Assembly (NCBI RefSeq): GCF_016859285.1
Contig: NC_053402.1
Span: 24,446,056 to 24,510,055 of the forward strand
Length of the DNA stretch: 64,000 nt
Direction: 5' to 3'
DNA from: Xiphias gladius
Taxonomy: Eukaryota > Chordata > Actinopteri > Istiophoriformes > Xiphiidae
This document shows positions 34,510 through 59,922 of the stretch, piece by piece; the first letter of the stretch is position 1, and the number at the start of each line of letters is the position of its first letter. A program made the translations under genes and the position numbers. The notes beneath the pieces were generated by a model. It had not been told where the DNA came from. It did not search any database and was given only the letters and a program-made list of their open reading frames with translations.

Positions 34510-34671
34510 CTTAAGTGAAAATTTTATCACTACCTGTTGCACTTGAGGATTTTTTTTCTCAACAGTGTTGAGACAGCAAACATAAAACCACTTTCTACTA
34601 AAACATACATTTTTCTTATTGGTAACGAATCCCACAAAAAGATCCAAACCGCTAATATACTAGTCTGTCTC

Positions 34672-34805
34672 AATACCAGGGTATCTGCAGGTTCTGAAAA
34701 GTCTTAAAGCATTCATTTCACTTTCCTCAAAAAATGCCTTCAAAGGTTTTAAAAAGTCTTAAATTTAATTTAAATAGGTCTTAAATATTCTTTCTAGCCT
34801 GCTGT
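34672..34805. repeat. Teleost interspersed repeat (TCTTAAA... family)
   Basis: GGGTATCTGCAGGTTCTGAA, AAAGTCTTAAATTTAATTT and TTTCTAGCCTGCTGTAGGC are landmarks of a repeat common in fish genomes. Confidence 0.55.
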
Positions 34806-34900
34806 AGGCATTCATGTTAATAGCAAACTGTTTTTTTGAGTAGTGTTTGGACAATAATGGAGATGTAGGGTACAGAGGAATAAGATGTATCGGGTTTTGG

Positions 34901-34902
<2 letters not shown>

Positions 34903-34938
<36 letters not shown>
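34903..34938. repeat. (AC)18 microsatellite
   Basis: 36 bp of AC downstream of the qrich2-like gene. Confidence 0.98.
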
Positions 34939-34942
<4 letters not shown>

Positions 34943-36012
34943 CTGGTTGGTAGGATACAGTCAGTGTTGGTTTGGGTCTGCACATGGGATTATGACAGTA
35001 AGAAAAACATAGAACATCAACAGATGGATGTCACAGCATCAATATCATAACAATATATTATGCATTTTGCAAACATTTAATATGTAGTTTATACCACACT
35101 ATGATATAGCTTTAAGCAGATATAAGGTCATTTAATATTAGAACTTCCTGTGAAGACATTTTATATTATTCCAGCTGTTTTACAATGTTGTCGTTCTTTA
35201 TCTGTTTATCCTGCAGCCTCCGCTGACGTGTGTCCAAAGGAGGAGTTAGAGTTGGTAACAAAGACATGAATAAACACTTAGATCTGATCGCAGCCACATT
35301 ATAGTGTATTATAAACCATTTATTAAGTGTTTATATATGATTATAAATGCTAAATAGGGGACTTAACTTGCTGCCAAAAGTACAATACTTAGTGGAGCAT
35401 AAAGTTTAAAAAAATAAATAAATAAATAAAAATACCCAAGTATAGAACAAGTCAACAAGTCACTCAAACTGTGCTCCAGTACAGTACTTGAGGTACTTTT
35501 GAATTCTATTCTGTTTGTTCTAAATTTAAAATCTGATCTGTAAAAGCATAAAAATGTCGCAATTTACTGCTACAACTGCAGAACTGGACAGAAGACACTA
35601 CTAGCTGCTCCTGTCAATACCAAAGACTGCGTAGACGGTACAGGTACCCAGAGTTGTACAACTTCCCCATGTGTTGTTCCCCCCAACTGTCAGCATTGTG
35701 TGGCAGGAGGCCAACAGACCTGGATGTTGCATCATGAGAGGAAACGCATCACTACTACCAGCAGAAGTGTACATCCTGTTCACAGAAACATCCGGCCGAG
35801 AGCAGGAAGGACACGTTAGTGAGTAAAGATGAAAGCAGGCGTTGTCACTGAGAAGGAGGCGGGGAACTTGGTCTGATGTGGAGTCGCGAGTCGCTCCGAA
35901 TGGTTTCCTGTCATTGGAGAATTTGGCTACTGACTTTTTAAGTCTGTGTTTCTCGACTTCATTATTCTAATATTTGATTTTGAAGATGTTAGACTGAAAC
36001 GTGAATATTTTC

Positions 36013-36440
36013 AGTGGTGGGAAGTAACTAAATACATTGACTCTAGAATGATTTTGAGGTACTTTAATGGCGTATTTCTATTTGATGTTACTTCATACTT
36101 ATACTAGCGCCTTATACTACTCTACTACAGGGAAATATTCTGCTTTTTGCTCCATTACATTTATCTGATAACTGTAGTAAGTAGTCATTTTTAGATTAAA
36201 ATGTTACATTAAATAATATAGGATTTAGCTGAGAAAATAAACCAGTGGTTTCAAGCTTTTTTGGTTTGTGACCTGTTACAAAAAACAGAGTAGTTGGAGT
36301 CGTTTGTCACGTTTCAGATGTCGGTGGCAGTGATGGAAGAAGTACTCCGATCATTTACTTAAATAAAAGTAGCAGTACAAGATGTAAAAATACTCCATTA
36401 CCAGTCTAACATTCAAAATCTTACTTAAGCAAAAGCACAA
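36013..36440. repeat. Teleost interspersed repeats (GTGGTGGGAAGTAACTAA and GTGATGGAAGAAGTACT types)
   Basis: First piece 36013 to about 36200 (AGTGGTGGGAAGTAACTAAA, GCTCCATTACATTTATCTG). Second piece from about 36327 (CAGTGATGGAAGAAGTACTC, GCACAAAAGTATCAGCAGC). Both belong to families found throughout teleost genomes. Confidence 0.6.
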
Positions 36441-36689
36441 AAGTATCAGCAGCACAATGTACCTTTTTGGAGTCTGTTTAATTCTTAGTTACATAACTCT
36501 ACTATGTATGTATCATGTAGAGAGAAGCTGCGAAAACCAATTGAAAGTGCTGATGTGGGGCTTTCACACACTACATCTCAAAATCGCAAAAACTGAGCAA
36601 AATGAACCGGGTCTCCAGAGGGGTATGAAAGTAAAAGTACTGGTTCGACAGTAAAATGTCTCCTGGTACTGATTCTACCTGACATCATA

Positions 36690-36715
36690 TATATTTATAT
36701 ATATATATACGTATA

Positions 36716-36760
<45 letters not shown>
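36690..36760. repeat. (AT)n plus (TG)21 compound microsatellite
   Basis: ATATATTTATATATATATAT followed by 42 bp of TG and then alternating ATAC/CGCAC text. Confidence 0.95.
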
Positions 36761-36763
<3 letters not shown>

Positions 36764-39700
36764 ATATACACAAGCGCACGGGCACGCGCACACACACAGA
36801 TATATGTAGATATATAAAAAGTGACAGGAGACATTTTACTGCTGATTGACTTCACGAGGCTGAAACACTTTGGTTTGTTTTTATAACCCTTGAGCAGCAG
36901 CAGCTCATGAATTGACTTTTGTCACTGAAAATAACTCGACACTGCCTCATAAAGCAGTCATGACATGTCAGGATGAGAAGAGAAACCCAAAGAGCAGCTC
37001 AGTTTGATATCACTGCCACATCCTTCCTCAATCTTCAGTTTCACTCATGAGTAGAAGAGTAACTTCAGTTCGAGAAACCGCAAGTTTTTGTGCTTTCTCA
37101 ACTATCCGTTGGGCCTTACAGTAAAAACCAAAACAAATGTGATGAAACGCTGTCAGCAGTGACACATGAAGCCAGAGGTAGTAGCAGATCATTCCTTGTT
37201 TTATTAAACATATAAATACAAATTTCAACAGAGGAAATAAACACAAAGTACTGGAGAGAAATCTCTATAAAAGAGCCATGGATTAGAACAGAGTGAATTT
37301 CTGAGGGTCCATGAGAAAAAATACTACCGTCATCCAAGTGATAAGAGCAAAACAATAAATCTAGAATGGAGGTAAATTGTCTTAAAGAAATCATCACCCA
37401 GTTTGTAAAATCCTCAGGGTGGCTGGGACACATCAGCTGTGTTTCACTGTCTAAAATGTGGCTAGAGATTCCAAAGGAGAGTGGAGACATGGTAAACTCT
37501 CCATGAGAAACCGCAATCAGCCTCCACTGCTGCATCGATTTCCATAACAGAGCTAAACCAGTAATCCACCCTGCAGGAAGCTCGTACAAAGGCTCCCCTG
37601 TCGGCTGAAAACCTCCAGACCTACAGCTTGTTTAATATACACAGCAGTGAGGTCAACACATCCCGTTGCCAACAACAAATCAGTCTGGAGTTGAAACGAT
37701 TTTACAGACTCCACCTTTGCCTCAACACGTCCACAAACCGCTGATGTTTGATTTGAAGGAAAAATCCGCCCCCAAGCTGCGATTTAAAGGACCACACCGG
37801 CGGTTTTTCATAATCTTCAACAGTCTGCCAACTGATCCTCGTACTGTGCAAAAACACATGGAATTCCACGGAAGAACAGAAAATAATCTAAAAATATCAA
37901 ACCGTCTTGCTCGTATTCAGAATGGTCAACAAAAATGTAAAGTTTACATATTATTGAAATTTCAAAAACACAGGTATGGTCCTATTTAAAGAAGGTAAAT
38001 TACCCAGACAAGGGGCACGAGCGTCTTTCAGTCCAAAAGTAAGCCCCTCGGTAGCGTCCGTCAGCTTGAGAGAGACGCTGCGTTGCTCCTCGAGAACGAG
38101 GAACTGACACCAAAACTAGAAAAATGGACAGCTCAAACAAGAATATGAGAAATGAACAGAACAGGGCGAGCCCAGAAATGTAAAATGCTTCACCGATAGC
38201 TGCTTCTCTAACAGTGTTGTAGTGTTTCAGGGCGGATTTTTCCTTTGTGTCCCAGATAATTTGGTACGTTTTTGTAAATACCAGGTGCTGGATTTGAACA
38301 GGATTCGTTCAGAAATTTCATGAAGGGAAAATGACGACAGCTGTGATATGGCAGCCCATCCTCCCCGAGACAGACAGAGTGGTCACTCCTGCACTAAAAG
38401 CGAGCAGGTACAAATACCCTGCTGGACAGTAAAAACAGAAAAATCATAGAGAAATGCAGAGGAAAGAGTTGATTGTCTGTGTGAAGCTGTGAAGAACAGA
38501 ATCTGTTTTAAAAAATATTGTTTTTCTCTCTTTCTGCATCCCATCTCTCCCTGATGTCGACAATTACTTGTTCTTCTTTCTCGTGATGTTGAGGTGAAGG
38601 TGACGATTTGTTTTCAACAATTAAAACTTGAGAGTAATCTACAGGTGACTTTTGATTCTTGTGGCATTAATGGGATACAGCGAACAAAAAGAGTCTTGTT
38701 GAGGTTATTTTGTGGATCTGAACAATCATTCAGGTTCATATCAGGTCTAAGACGACCCAGATTTGACCCGTGCATCCAGCTCTGGTGTGAATTCCCCTTG
38801 TTAGACAGTCTTTAGTTCAGTTTCTACTTGTTAAAACCCTCTGATCCTGCCTGTGAATACATTCAGAGCACATGTGGGGCCTCTCCCATTCAGACAGACA
38901 GAGGTAGGAGTGGTTGAGCATCTGAAAGGTTGTGTGGAAAATCACTGAGTTGGCCTCTAAACCCTGCACAGACAGAAACGCGGCGGAGGTACCAGCAGCC
39001 CGTCGCCCACCTACGTCCAAATATCCTCAAATCAGATTAACCTGCGTCCTTTTGCGAGTTCATCTTTGCGTCATCATCAGCGCTACTGAAATCTTTCGGC
39101 TGAGGGTTTATTTACAACTGCCTCTCGTTATCACACTGAACAGGAAATCAGATACTGAGGTTTCTGGCTAGAGTCGCCACACCAGCAATCAGGAGAATTA
39201 AAAACTAGCTTCCTGCTGATTCCTCGGTGACGATAAGCCAACGCGGCCTCGCTAAAGTCTCTTCTTTTACAGTCTCCGAGCTGATTCAGAACAAAAGCTA
39301 CATCCAAATAATCGACACACAATCAAATTATTGCAAAGCTTTGCTGTTCTATCACAAATTTCTCTTCTTTCACCATGTGTTTTTCTTCGACACGTCTCCC
39401 AACCCAACCCCAGCTTGTGCCTCTGTTGTTGTCCAGTTCTTCCCAGAAGGTCTTTTAACAACATTTACAGGTGTTTTGAAGGTATTTCCAGAATCCTCAC
39501 AGAACTTTCTAACCATCTAGATCAGGAAGTCAGTTTGATCTGAAATGTATTATGTATGAAAATATAAAACACTACAATCAATGTAACGTGGAATTCTGTG
39601 ATTTAAATGTTAATGACAGTTGTCAGCGGACAAAGTTTGAAGAAAAATGGTTTGAAAACCGAGAGTAAGGACATTCAGAAGTATTCAGGAGGAAAAGAGA

Positions 39701-41093
39701 CTGCGTGAGCTGTAAGAAGTGGAAAGTGGAAAAACCCGTTTTCTTTTGTACTTTAGAAAACCTGATGATTTAAGAGAGTTAATTTTCCACGAAATCGCTC
39801 GGCAAAACCCTAAAATATTGTGGGTGTTAAAAAATAAGACTGGTTGTTTAGTTTTGAGGTCTTTAAGTTTGTTAAATTCATCTCAAAAGCCTGAAAAAGA
39901 AAAGGATTATTTAAACAGTATTGTGCTGCAATTCCTCCTGTTTTTTTTAATTTATACCGAATTTGTCAGTGATTTGTGAATTTTGTTGACACGAAGCTGT
40001 GAAAATCTGATTGTGGAAGTTTTTTTTTTAATTTGAAAATGTATAAGCAGCTTCTGTATCTTGATAGTGTTTTGTAAACTCCTTAAAACGATGTTACATT
40101 GACTGTGAGATCAAAATAGACAAATATAATGGATAAAACTTGTCTTAAATCTTGTTTCATGTTGTAAAACAATCTTTCTCTGTCGGCAGCGGACAGAATC
40201 TTTTTTTATTTTTTTGTTTGTTAAAGACCTTCTGGGTTTTTCAAAGATTACCAGGAACATTTTTTTTTGGAAAATCGCATCTTTAGCTCCGTGAGTCAAA
40301 TGCAAAGGTCACACGTGAGAGTGGTAAACTGGGGCCGTTCCCAACATTACCTTAGTGTCTGCACATGGAGCCCTGCCTCTCTGGGACGACGACGTGCACC
40401 CAGCCAGTTTAGTTTCACTGCGAGAAGCATTTTATGGCTGTAAAAGAAACTATATGGCTGCACGATTAATGAACACCTCTAATCTCCCCGCACTGTACAC
40501 ATTCTCCGTGCCACAGAAACATACGTGTGGAAACAATTCATCTGCATCCTTCTGTGATTTGAGCTCCTGTTGCTGTGTTTATCTGCTGGTTATTGCTGAC
40601 TTCCTGCCAGATTCTGAACCCTAGGAAAGAAGAGTTTTTAAAAAATAAAAATCACAGAGCGCTTCCAACGGATCACCTGGCTCCTCTTCTCAGTAAGTGC
40701 TCTGACGGGTCCTGGGCTTGGTTGCATCGATGATGAAGAAAGAGTTTCTGTATTTTCCCCAAAAAAGCGGTTTGGGGTTCATGGAGTCCAGCTTTAAGTG
40801 TCTCAGTGTTGTCAGTGACCTCCAGGTTCTTCCTCGGCTTGGATGACGACATGATGAAGACAGAGAGGAAAAGTGTCTCCTGCAGAGACAAACTGCTCGT
40901 CTTCAGTTTAGAAAAACAAGAGAAGAAAACAGCAGTGTTTTTGTCTTTTTCCAAATGGGCTCTCCGTCTCCTTCCACACTTGAAACACCCACCCCACCCC
41001 CCCAGCCCCCACCCCCAAAACAGATTCATGCGGCTACACATGAACCAGCCGCCCAGGCCTCCCTCCCCGCCCGTCGCAGCCCAGCGCACAGTC

Positions 41094-54200
<13,107 letters not shown>

Positions 54201-54360
54201 CTCTGCGGTCCTCCAACACGCGAGTACACGCGCTGTGTTCATGTCCGTTACACTGACGCAATGTGTTTTCATAGAGCTGATTGGCTGCTTCCTCTGGCAG
54301 AGAAATAAATCACACGCATGTAAACACAGTAAATGTTTCGCTTTTAATAGATCCAGCTGT

Positions 54361-54830
54361 GGCAGGGCAGCGTTCCTCTCTGGCTCGGTCCCGAGTCCAG
54401 AAACACTCTGGCCCCGGTCCGAGTCCCGCATTCAGCGTCCCACTGAAGCAAAATCCGCTCGGAAATAATCTGAAAGTACCAGATGCGAAAGTGCTTATTG
54501 TGCAGGACGTCGTGTTTCACAATCACCGTGTGTCACATCGGTGGATTAAAGTGGAGCTGGTTTTATTGACTTTGGAAACCTGCCGCCGGGCGGGTCGTGA
54601 ATTCGTTCACCAAAAGTGATGATACATTCATTTTGTATCGTTCATCTGAATGGGAGGAAATAAAGGTGCGTCTGAAGACGTTTCAGCTCGTGGAAGCCGG
54701 TCGTCTGGAAATTGGCGGCATTTGCCAACGCTGGCACGAAAACTAGTAACTACAGCCGTGGGACAAATGTAGCGGAGCGGAAGTAGAGAGCGGCAGGAAG
54801 TGGAAATACTCGGGTTAAGTGCTGCGGCCT
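54361..54830 (+). repeat. Arm A of a 470-bp inverted duplication
   Basis: Reverse-complementary to 57807-58275 without obvious indels; about 7 mismatches in the inner 400 bp read by eye, and more towards 54361. The inner edge is sharp at GCTGCGGCCT. From about 54771 it runs into a teleost TACTTNNGTA-type repeat that continues to about 54893, beyond the duplication. Confidence 0.9.
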
Positions 54831-54895
54831 CAGAAGTCTACTGAGGGACGGTACTCGAGTAGATGTACTTAGTTACCGTCCGCCGCTGATTCATT
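54771..54895. repeat. Teleost TACTT-family repeat, GC-shifted copy
   Basis: GGCAGGAAGTGGAAATACTC, ACTCGAGTAGATGTACTTAG and CCGTCCGCCGCTG correspond to the family text with many A/T positions changed to G/C. Confidence 0.5.
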
Positions 54896-55073
54896 TAACG
54901 TGGACAAAGCTCGTCGAAAACCGGGCTCGGGCCACACGTCAACTCGCATCATGTAGGCAGATATTTACGTCCGATAGCGCGTGAACATCCCGTCAAACAT
55001 GTGTTCAACATGTGGACATGCGTACTTGACACGTCCGTGCCTTCCGAGTATTACGAGAGCGTCATTACGTCCG

Positions 55074-55075
<2 letters not shown>

Positions 55076-55135
<60 letters not shown>

Positions 55136-55145
55136 GTGTGTGTGT
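55076..55145. repeat. (TG)n microsatellite, 70 bp
   Basis: TG repeat with one CG interruption at about 55131. Confidence 0.98.
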
Positions 55146-56837
55146 ACGACGTGAATTGCCGCTGTGTTGCACTCTTTTACAAACGGGGACAAAGGGAAAC
55201 GCGGGAGAAAAAAGCGCCGGTTAATGAAAACCCACGAGCGAAGTCGGTGTCATGCGCTGAGAGGGAAGAGGCTCGCGGCACCAGACTCCGCGCGTGTGGT
55301 CTCTGTGTAGAGACCCAGGAACCATTTCCTGTCGTTTACGTATCAGGTAATTGAGAGTATCACGGCGCACCGGGCGACCCCCATCCGACGCAGGTGTTCC
55401 GGGTACATGCATACTTTCACGCCCGGTTAAGAAAACGGAAGAGTCAAGGGACAATCTGCAGATGTTTATGCAGATGATGTGACGTCGGAGTCAGCCACGT
55501 GGACCCCCCCTTTAGCTTCTGGTAAAACAAGACACCTGCTTCCCTTCAGCACCGTGGGATGCTCCAGATGCAGAGGAGCGTTTGATTTCGCGTAGGACAC
55601 CGGGAGCCCACGGGATCCGGTTCCGCGACGTCTGCCGCCCGTCTCCGGCCATTCGCGGCTCTGAAACCAGACCTCGTGGACTTCCCTTCGGCCTGGGACG
55701 CACCTGCCCCGTTTTTCACTCGCGCTTTTAGTGTTTGATCTTCTCTCGGTATCTCGCGAACTAACGACCACACTGGGCTCTCCGATGAAGCTGCGAGGCG
55801 CTGGGGCGTGTTGACGTGAACCCAGCAGCTCGCGCGGATACCCGCCGGCACACGCGGGTATCAGGTCGAGTCAGGAGGTTTATTCAGAAACAACAGACGC
55901 TGCAGAGAGACGAGGATGAACAACAGGCAAAACCATGAAACCCGATGAGTCAATAAATCCAGAGACGCAGCAGGTGTCGAGCTCAGGGAGCAAGTACGTC
56001 AAGAAAACAGTTCGCCGGTACCGGTTCGTGTGATGCAACGCGTGCTCGGGCAGACCGGGCCGGTCTTCTCCCGTGTCCACTTCCCGGGGCTGCAGTTCAG
56101 CCGTCCCCTCTGACCTGCCGCCGCCCGTCACCCCGCCCCCCGATCGGGCTCCTTTCTGTTCCAGAACCCGAACCTGCGGCGAAGAGGCGGGGTTATCTTA
56201 AAGCCCTGCTGTGACTGCTTAACGTTAATCCCGCTCCACAACCCGGACTTTGTCAGCCGGCGGATCAGACCGAGACGATGCCCCTCGGCGTTGAATCCTC
56301 CGCCTTGTGAAAAGCGCGCTCATTTGCTCGGGTCGTGGGGTCATCGTGAACGCGCGGACCAATAAAACAGGGGCCTGACAAACACCGCGTCGAGCTCAGC
56401 TGCGGGCCAGACCCGGTCAGACACGCTGGATGACGCGGGGTGTGGCGCCCTCATCTGTCCAAGTGCGAGCACTGCCTCTGAACGTCCGGAGTCAGAGGAA
56501 CTCGATCAGCTTGAGGGGTTTTCATGTGGATTTCCTCTGGTCGGTCAAACTAAACCTCCTTTTACTTTCAAAACTGGCCTCAAACAGTCATGTGAATAAA
56601 TTCTCCTATTATTGATCGATCTATATGATCTATTATCGGTTATTAATCTCATGGTCTCTCTGGGAAATGGATCTGGATCTCACTGAGACTTCTTGAATAA
56701 TTAGACTTCAATTAACGATGTTCTTGATTCAAATTTGAAACAGTGAGAAGGATAATTATAATTTCCCTGAGGCCAACATCGTGTGTCTGTTCCCGCCCCA
56801 GTCAGTCTCACCTGGGTTCCTAATTACCCAGGTGTAT

Positions 56838-56958
56838 TAAGTGTTCCAGGTGGTCCTGGTGGTCCTAGTGGTCCTGGTGGTCCTGGTGGTTCTGGTGCTC
56901 CTGGTGCTCCTGATCTTCCTGGTCTTCCTGGTGCTCCTGGTCTTCCTGGTACTCTGAT
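56838..56958 (+). repeat. GGTCCTGGT-type minisatellite
   Basis: About 13 imperfect 9-bp units, mostly GGTCCTGGT and GGTGCTCCT. In one frame it reads as Gly-Pro-Gly triplets like collagen, but it has no exon context and ends in a TG microsatellite. Confidence 0.85.
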
Positions 56959-57033
56959 ACCGGGCCACCTGTCTTTTGGGGTTCCTGTCTCTGCTGGCAA
57001 ACCCATCTACCCAGTTCTTTTTCCATTTGCCTT

Positions 57034-57040
57034 TGTGTGT

Positions 57041-57122
<82 letters not shown>
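57034..57122. repeat. (TG)n microsatellite, 89 bp
   Basis: The longest TG tract in the window, with a single C interruption near 57045. Confidence 0.98.
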
Positions 57123-57123
<1 letters not shown>

Positions 57124-57443
57124 TGCACTTGGGTCCTGAAATCTTTGACCATATCGTCATCGTCCAGCGCTGATGGATAAACACTGACGTAAATCGATAT
57201 CCCATCGTACAAGATCCAAACGATCCAGATCAAACGAAACCCCAGTCCAGACCTGCCTTACCCGGCTCTGCCTGTACAGTTGTGTCCTCTAATCAATTAG
57301 ATATCGAGCTTCTCTTTTTAATCCTTTTCCCGTTTTGAGCTTTCTGTGTCTTTCAGTCTTAAAGTCTTGTCGTGCAGTTGGAAGCTGGACAACAGAGTCG
57401 TCTTTATTTAATAAACTGCACTGGTCTGATTTTATTATCTGAC

Positions 57444-57476
57444 TGTGTGTGTGTTCGTGTGTGTGTGTGTGTGTGT
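57444..57476. repeat. (TG)n microsatellite, 33 bp
   Basis: TG repeat with one TTCG interruption. Confidence 0.95.
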
Positions 57477-57766
57477 CCTGTCAGTCAAGTCCACCGGCAG
57501 AAACTCCGGCTGCCTCCGCCTCTGTCGTCCCTCCGGGCCCTGAGCCAAGTCCCGTCCCCCCAGTGACCCCGCGCTCCACGGGGCTGCTGTGGTCGGCTGC
57601 TCCCTCTCCGACCTCTGACCTCTGCCGGGGGCGAGGTGATGGGGCCGGGGAGGGACGAGGACTCTGACACGAAGGGGTTTCGTCTCGTCTGGAGCTCAGA
57701 CCTGACTGGGTTTAGACAATGAGACTACAGGCGAAGGGTGTGGGTGAGCAGAGACCAGGACCTCAG

Positions 57767-57808
57767 AGTGGGACCAGGACCAGGACCAGGACCCGGACCT
57801 GGACCAGG
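57767..57808. repeat. (GGACCA)n short tandem repeat
   Basis: GGGACCAGGACCAGGACCAGG and variants, directly abutting the inner end of arm B. Confidence 0.85.
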
Positions 57809-58275
57809 CCGCAGCACTTAACCCGAGTATTTCCACTTCCTGCCGCTCTCTACTTCCGCTCCGCTACATTTGTCCCACGGCTGTAGTTACTAGTTTTCGT
57901 GCCAGCGTTGGCAAATGCCGCCAATTTCCAGACGATCGTCTTCCACGAGCTGAAACGTCTTCAGACGCACCTTGATTTCCTCCCATTCAGATGAACGATA
58001 CAAAATGAATGTATCGTCACTTTTGGTGAACGAATTCACGACCCGCCCGGCGGCAGGTTTCCAAAGTCAATGAAACCAGCTCCACTTTAATCCACCGATG
58101 TGACACACGGTGATTGTGAAACACGACGTCCTGCACAATAAGCACTTTTGCATCTGGTACTTTCAGATTATTTCCGAGCGGATTTTGCTTCAGTGGGACG
58201 CTGAATGCGGGACTCGGACCGGGGCCAGAGTGTTTCTGGACTCGGGACCAAGTCTAAGAGAAACGCTCCCCTTCC
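57807..58275 (-). repeat. Arm B of the 470-bp inverted duplication
   Basis: Reverse complement of 54361-54830. It lacks the rest of the teleost repeat that arm A runs into, so arm A looks like the source and B the copy. Confidence 0.9.
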
Positions 58276-59904
58276 GTTACTTCTAGTCAGTTTGTTGGTT
58301 AGTTGTGTTGTTTGTTGTCTCCTGCAGGTTCTGGTGTCCAGCCCAGAATAAAGTTGCCCTGGTGAAACATTTGTTTCAGACATGAACAAGCAACTTCTCA
58401 CGTTTACAGTTCCACACAAAATCAGCCCTGAGGAAGGTTCCTTTTCCTCCTAAAACGCAGCTCAAGTATTTGAAGAAGAACCCGCCAGAAACCAGGGGAC
58501 GGTTCGGTGAGAAGCGTCCTCCTGAAGACTTCCCATCAGGAGGATTGACAAAGTCCCAAAGCCTGAACCCGCCTGTTTCTACCAAAGACAGAACCGTGAG
58601 CACACAAATCTCACCGCTCACAGCTCAGGGTCGTGCCAGACATGTCCGGACCACCTTTCCTCAAACATCAGGAACGGCCCCGCTCTGAGTGTCACCAGGA
58701 GGATGTCGCCTCAGCCTTGCTGCACGTCCCAGTGGGGGATCTCTGCAGGGAGCCGGTTGGTAATCCTGCTCCAGAGCCATTACGGGGGGGGGGGGATTGT
58801 TACTGAACTACAATTATTTGACAGTTGATGCAACTAGTTCAGAGGAAGATTTTGAGCAGGTAGAACAGAAGGCACGGTTCAAGGTTCAGCCATTTCTACC
58901 CATCTCGACGTGGCCTTCCTCGTTAGACAGGCGACCTTCTTACTGAAAGCCCGGTTTCAGAGGTTTAAGGTTCGGTCTTCCTGACGAGAGTTTTGCTCCC
59001 TGTGGTGAGTGTTGTTCTGTAAAAGGTGGAGATGGTTTCACACAGACACGCGGACCTTCGTCCGACGCATCTGGAGCCGGGAAGGGGCTGAAACAACGTG
59101 ACCGGGAAACGATCCCACCCGCCACACTGTCGGGTCCCGTCCCCGTTTGTTTCTATCTCGGCTGGGGGCTTTGGACGGAACGGGGCAAACCCACGCTCCG
59201 GTCTCACACATGCAGATGTTCACCGGCTTCTTCTTCTCTTGATCTAAACGTCTTCAATCCCATTTCCCCGAGAACGAAGCGTGCGTCCCCTCCGACAACA
59301 GCGGGGTTAGACGGGATTTGTTTTACGCCTCCGGGGCAGCAACACGTGAGCAGCGGCGGGGACGAGCCTCCGTGGAGGGGCGCGACCCATCGGAAGCAGC
59401 GGTCGTCAGCGGCACCCGTTGCCTCGCGTCCGGCTTCGAGGACGCGGGGACTGGGGAGACGAGGAGGCCTTTTTATTGCTTTACAGTTGCCTTTGTGAGG
59501 GGCCTCAGGAAACCAGTCAGCCACACTAATAGAGGGCCCAAGGGGCCAAACCTTTTTGTTTCGCCTTCCTCTGCCTTTCTGTCTAATGAACAAAGGTGCA
59601 TTCCTTCACACACACGGTCCAAACTTTTAATCTGTTAGTGATTCAATATAGTCCGAGATGATGCAGCCGGAGCGGCGGGTCGCGAAGGCTCTGGTCAGAG
59701 GGGCCACAGCAGGGGCCTTCGGAGTCTTTACTGGGGCGAAAGGACACAGGTATTGTCGGTTCCACGCACCTCCGGAGCTGCTCCAGGTGGAGCTGCTACA
59801 GGTGGAGCTGGTACATTTATTCATGTCCTTAACTTCAACTTGGAGCTACTTGTACTTTACTCGAGTAGTTTTTCATTTCATTTTTCATTTTTTCACTTTC
59901 TACA

Positions 59905-59922
59905 TCATCATCATCATCATCA
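59905..59922. repeat. (CAT)6 trinucleotide repeat
   Basis: CATCATCATCATCATCAT in intergenic DNA. Confidence 0.95.

Larger units (their letters stand above)
34510..41093. other. Convergent intergenic region and ubald2 3' UTR
   Basis: No coding exon recognised. It contains interspersed repeats, two microsatellites and, on the right, the ubald2 3' UTR. Minus-strand AATAAA (plus TTTATT) occurs at 40205-40210, 39107-39112 and 37200-37205; the 3' end used is unknown. Confidence 0.45.

Noticed and set aside
56783..57139. 118-aa ORF with Gly-Pro-Gly triplets resembling collagen
   Set aside because: A 9-bp minisatellite explains it. There are no flanking splice sites in matching phase, no other collagen exons nearby, and it runs into a TG microsatellite.
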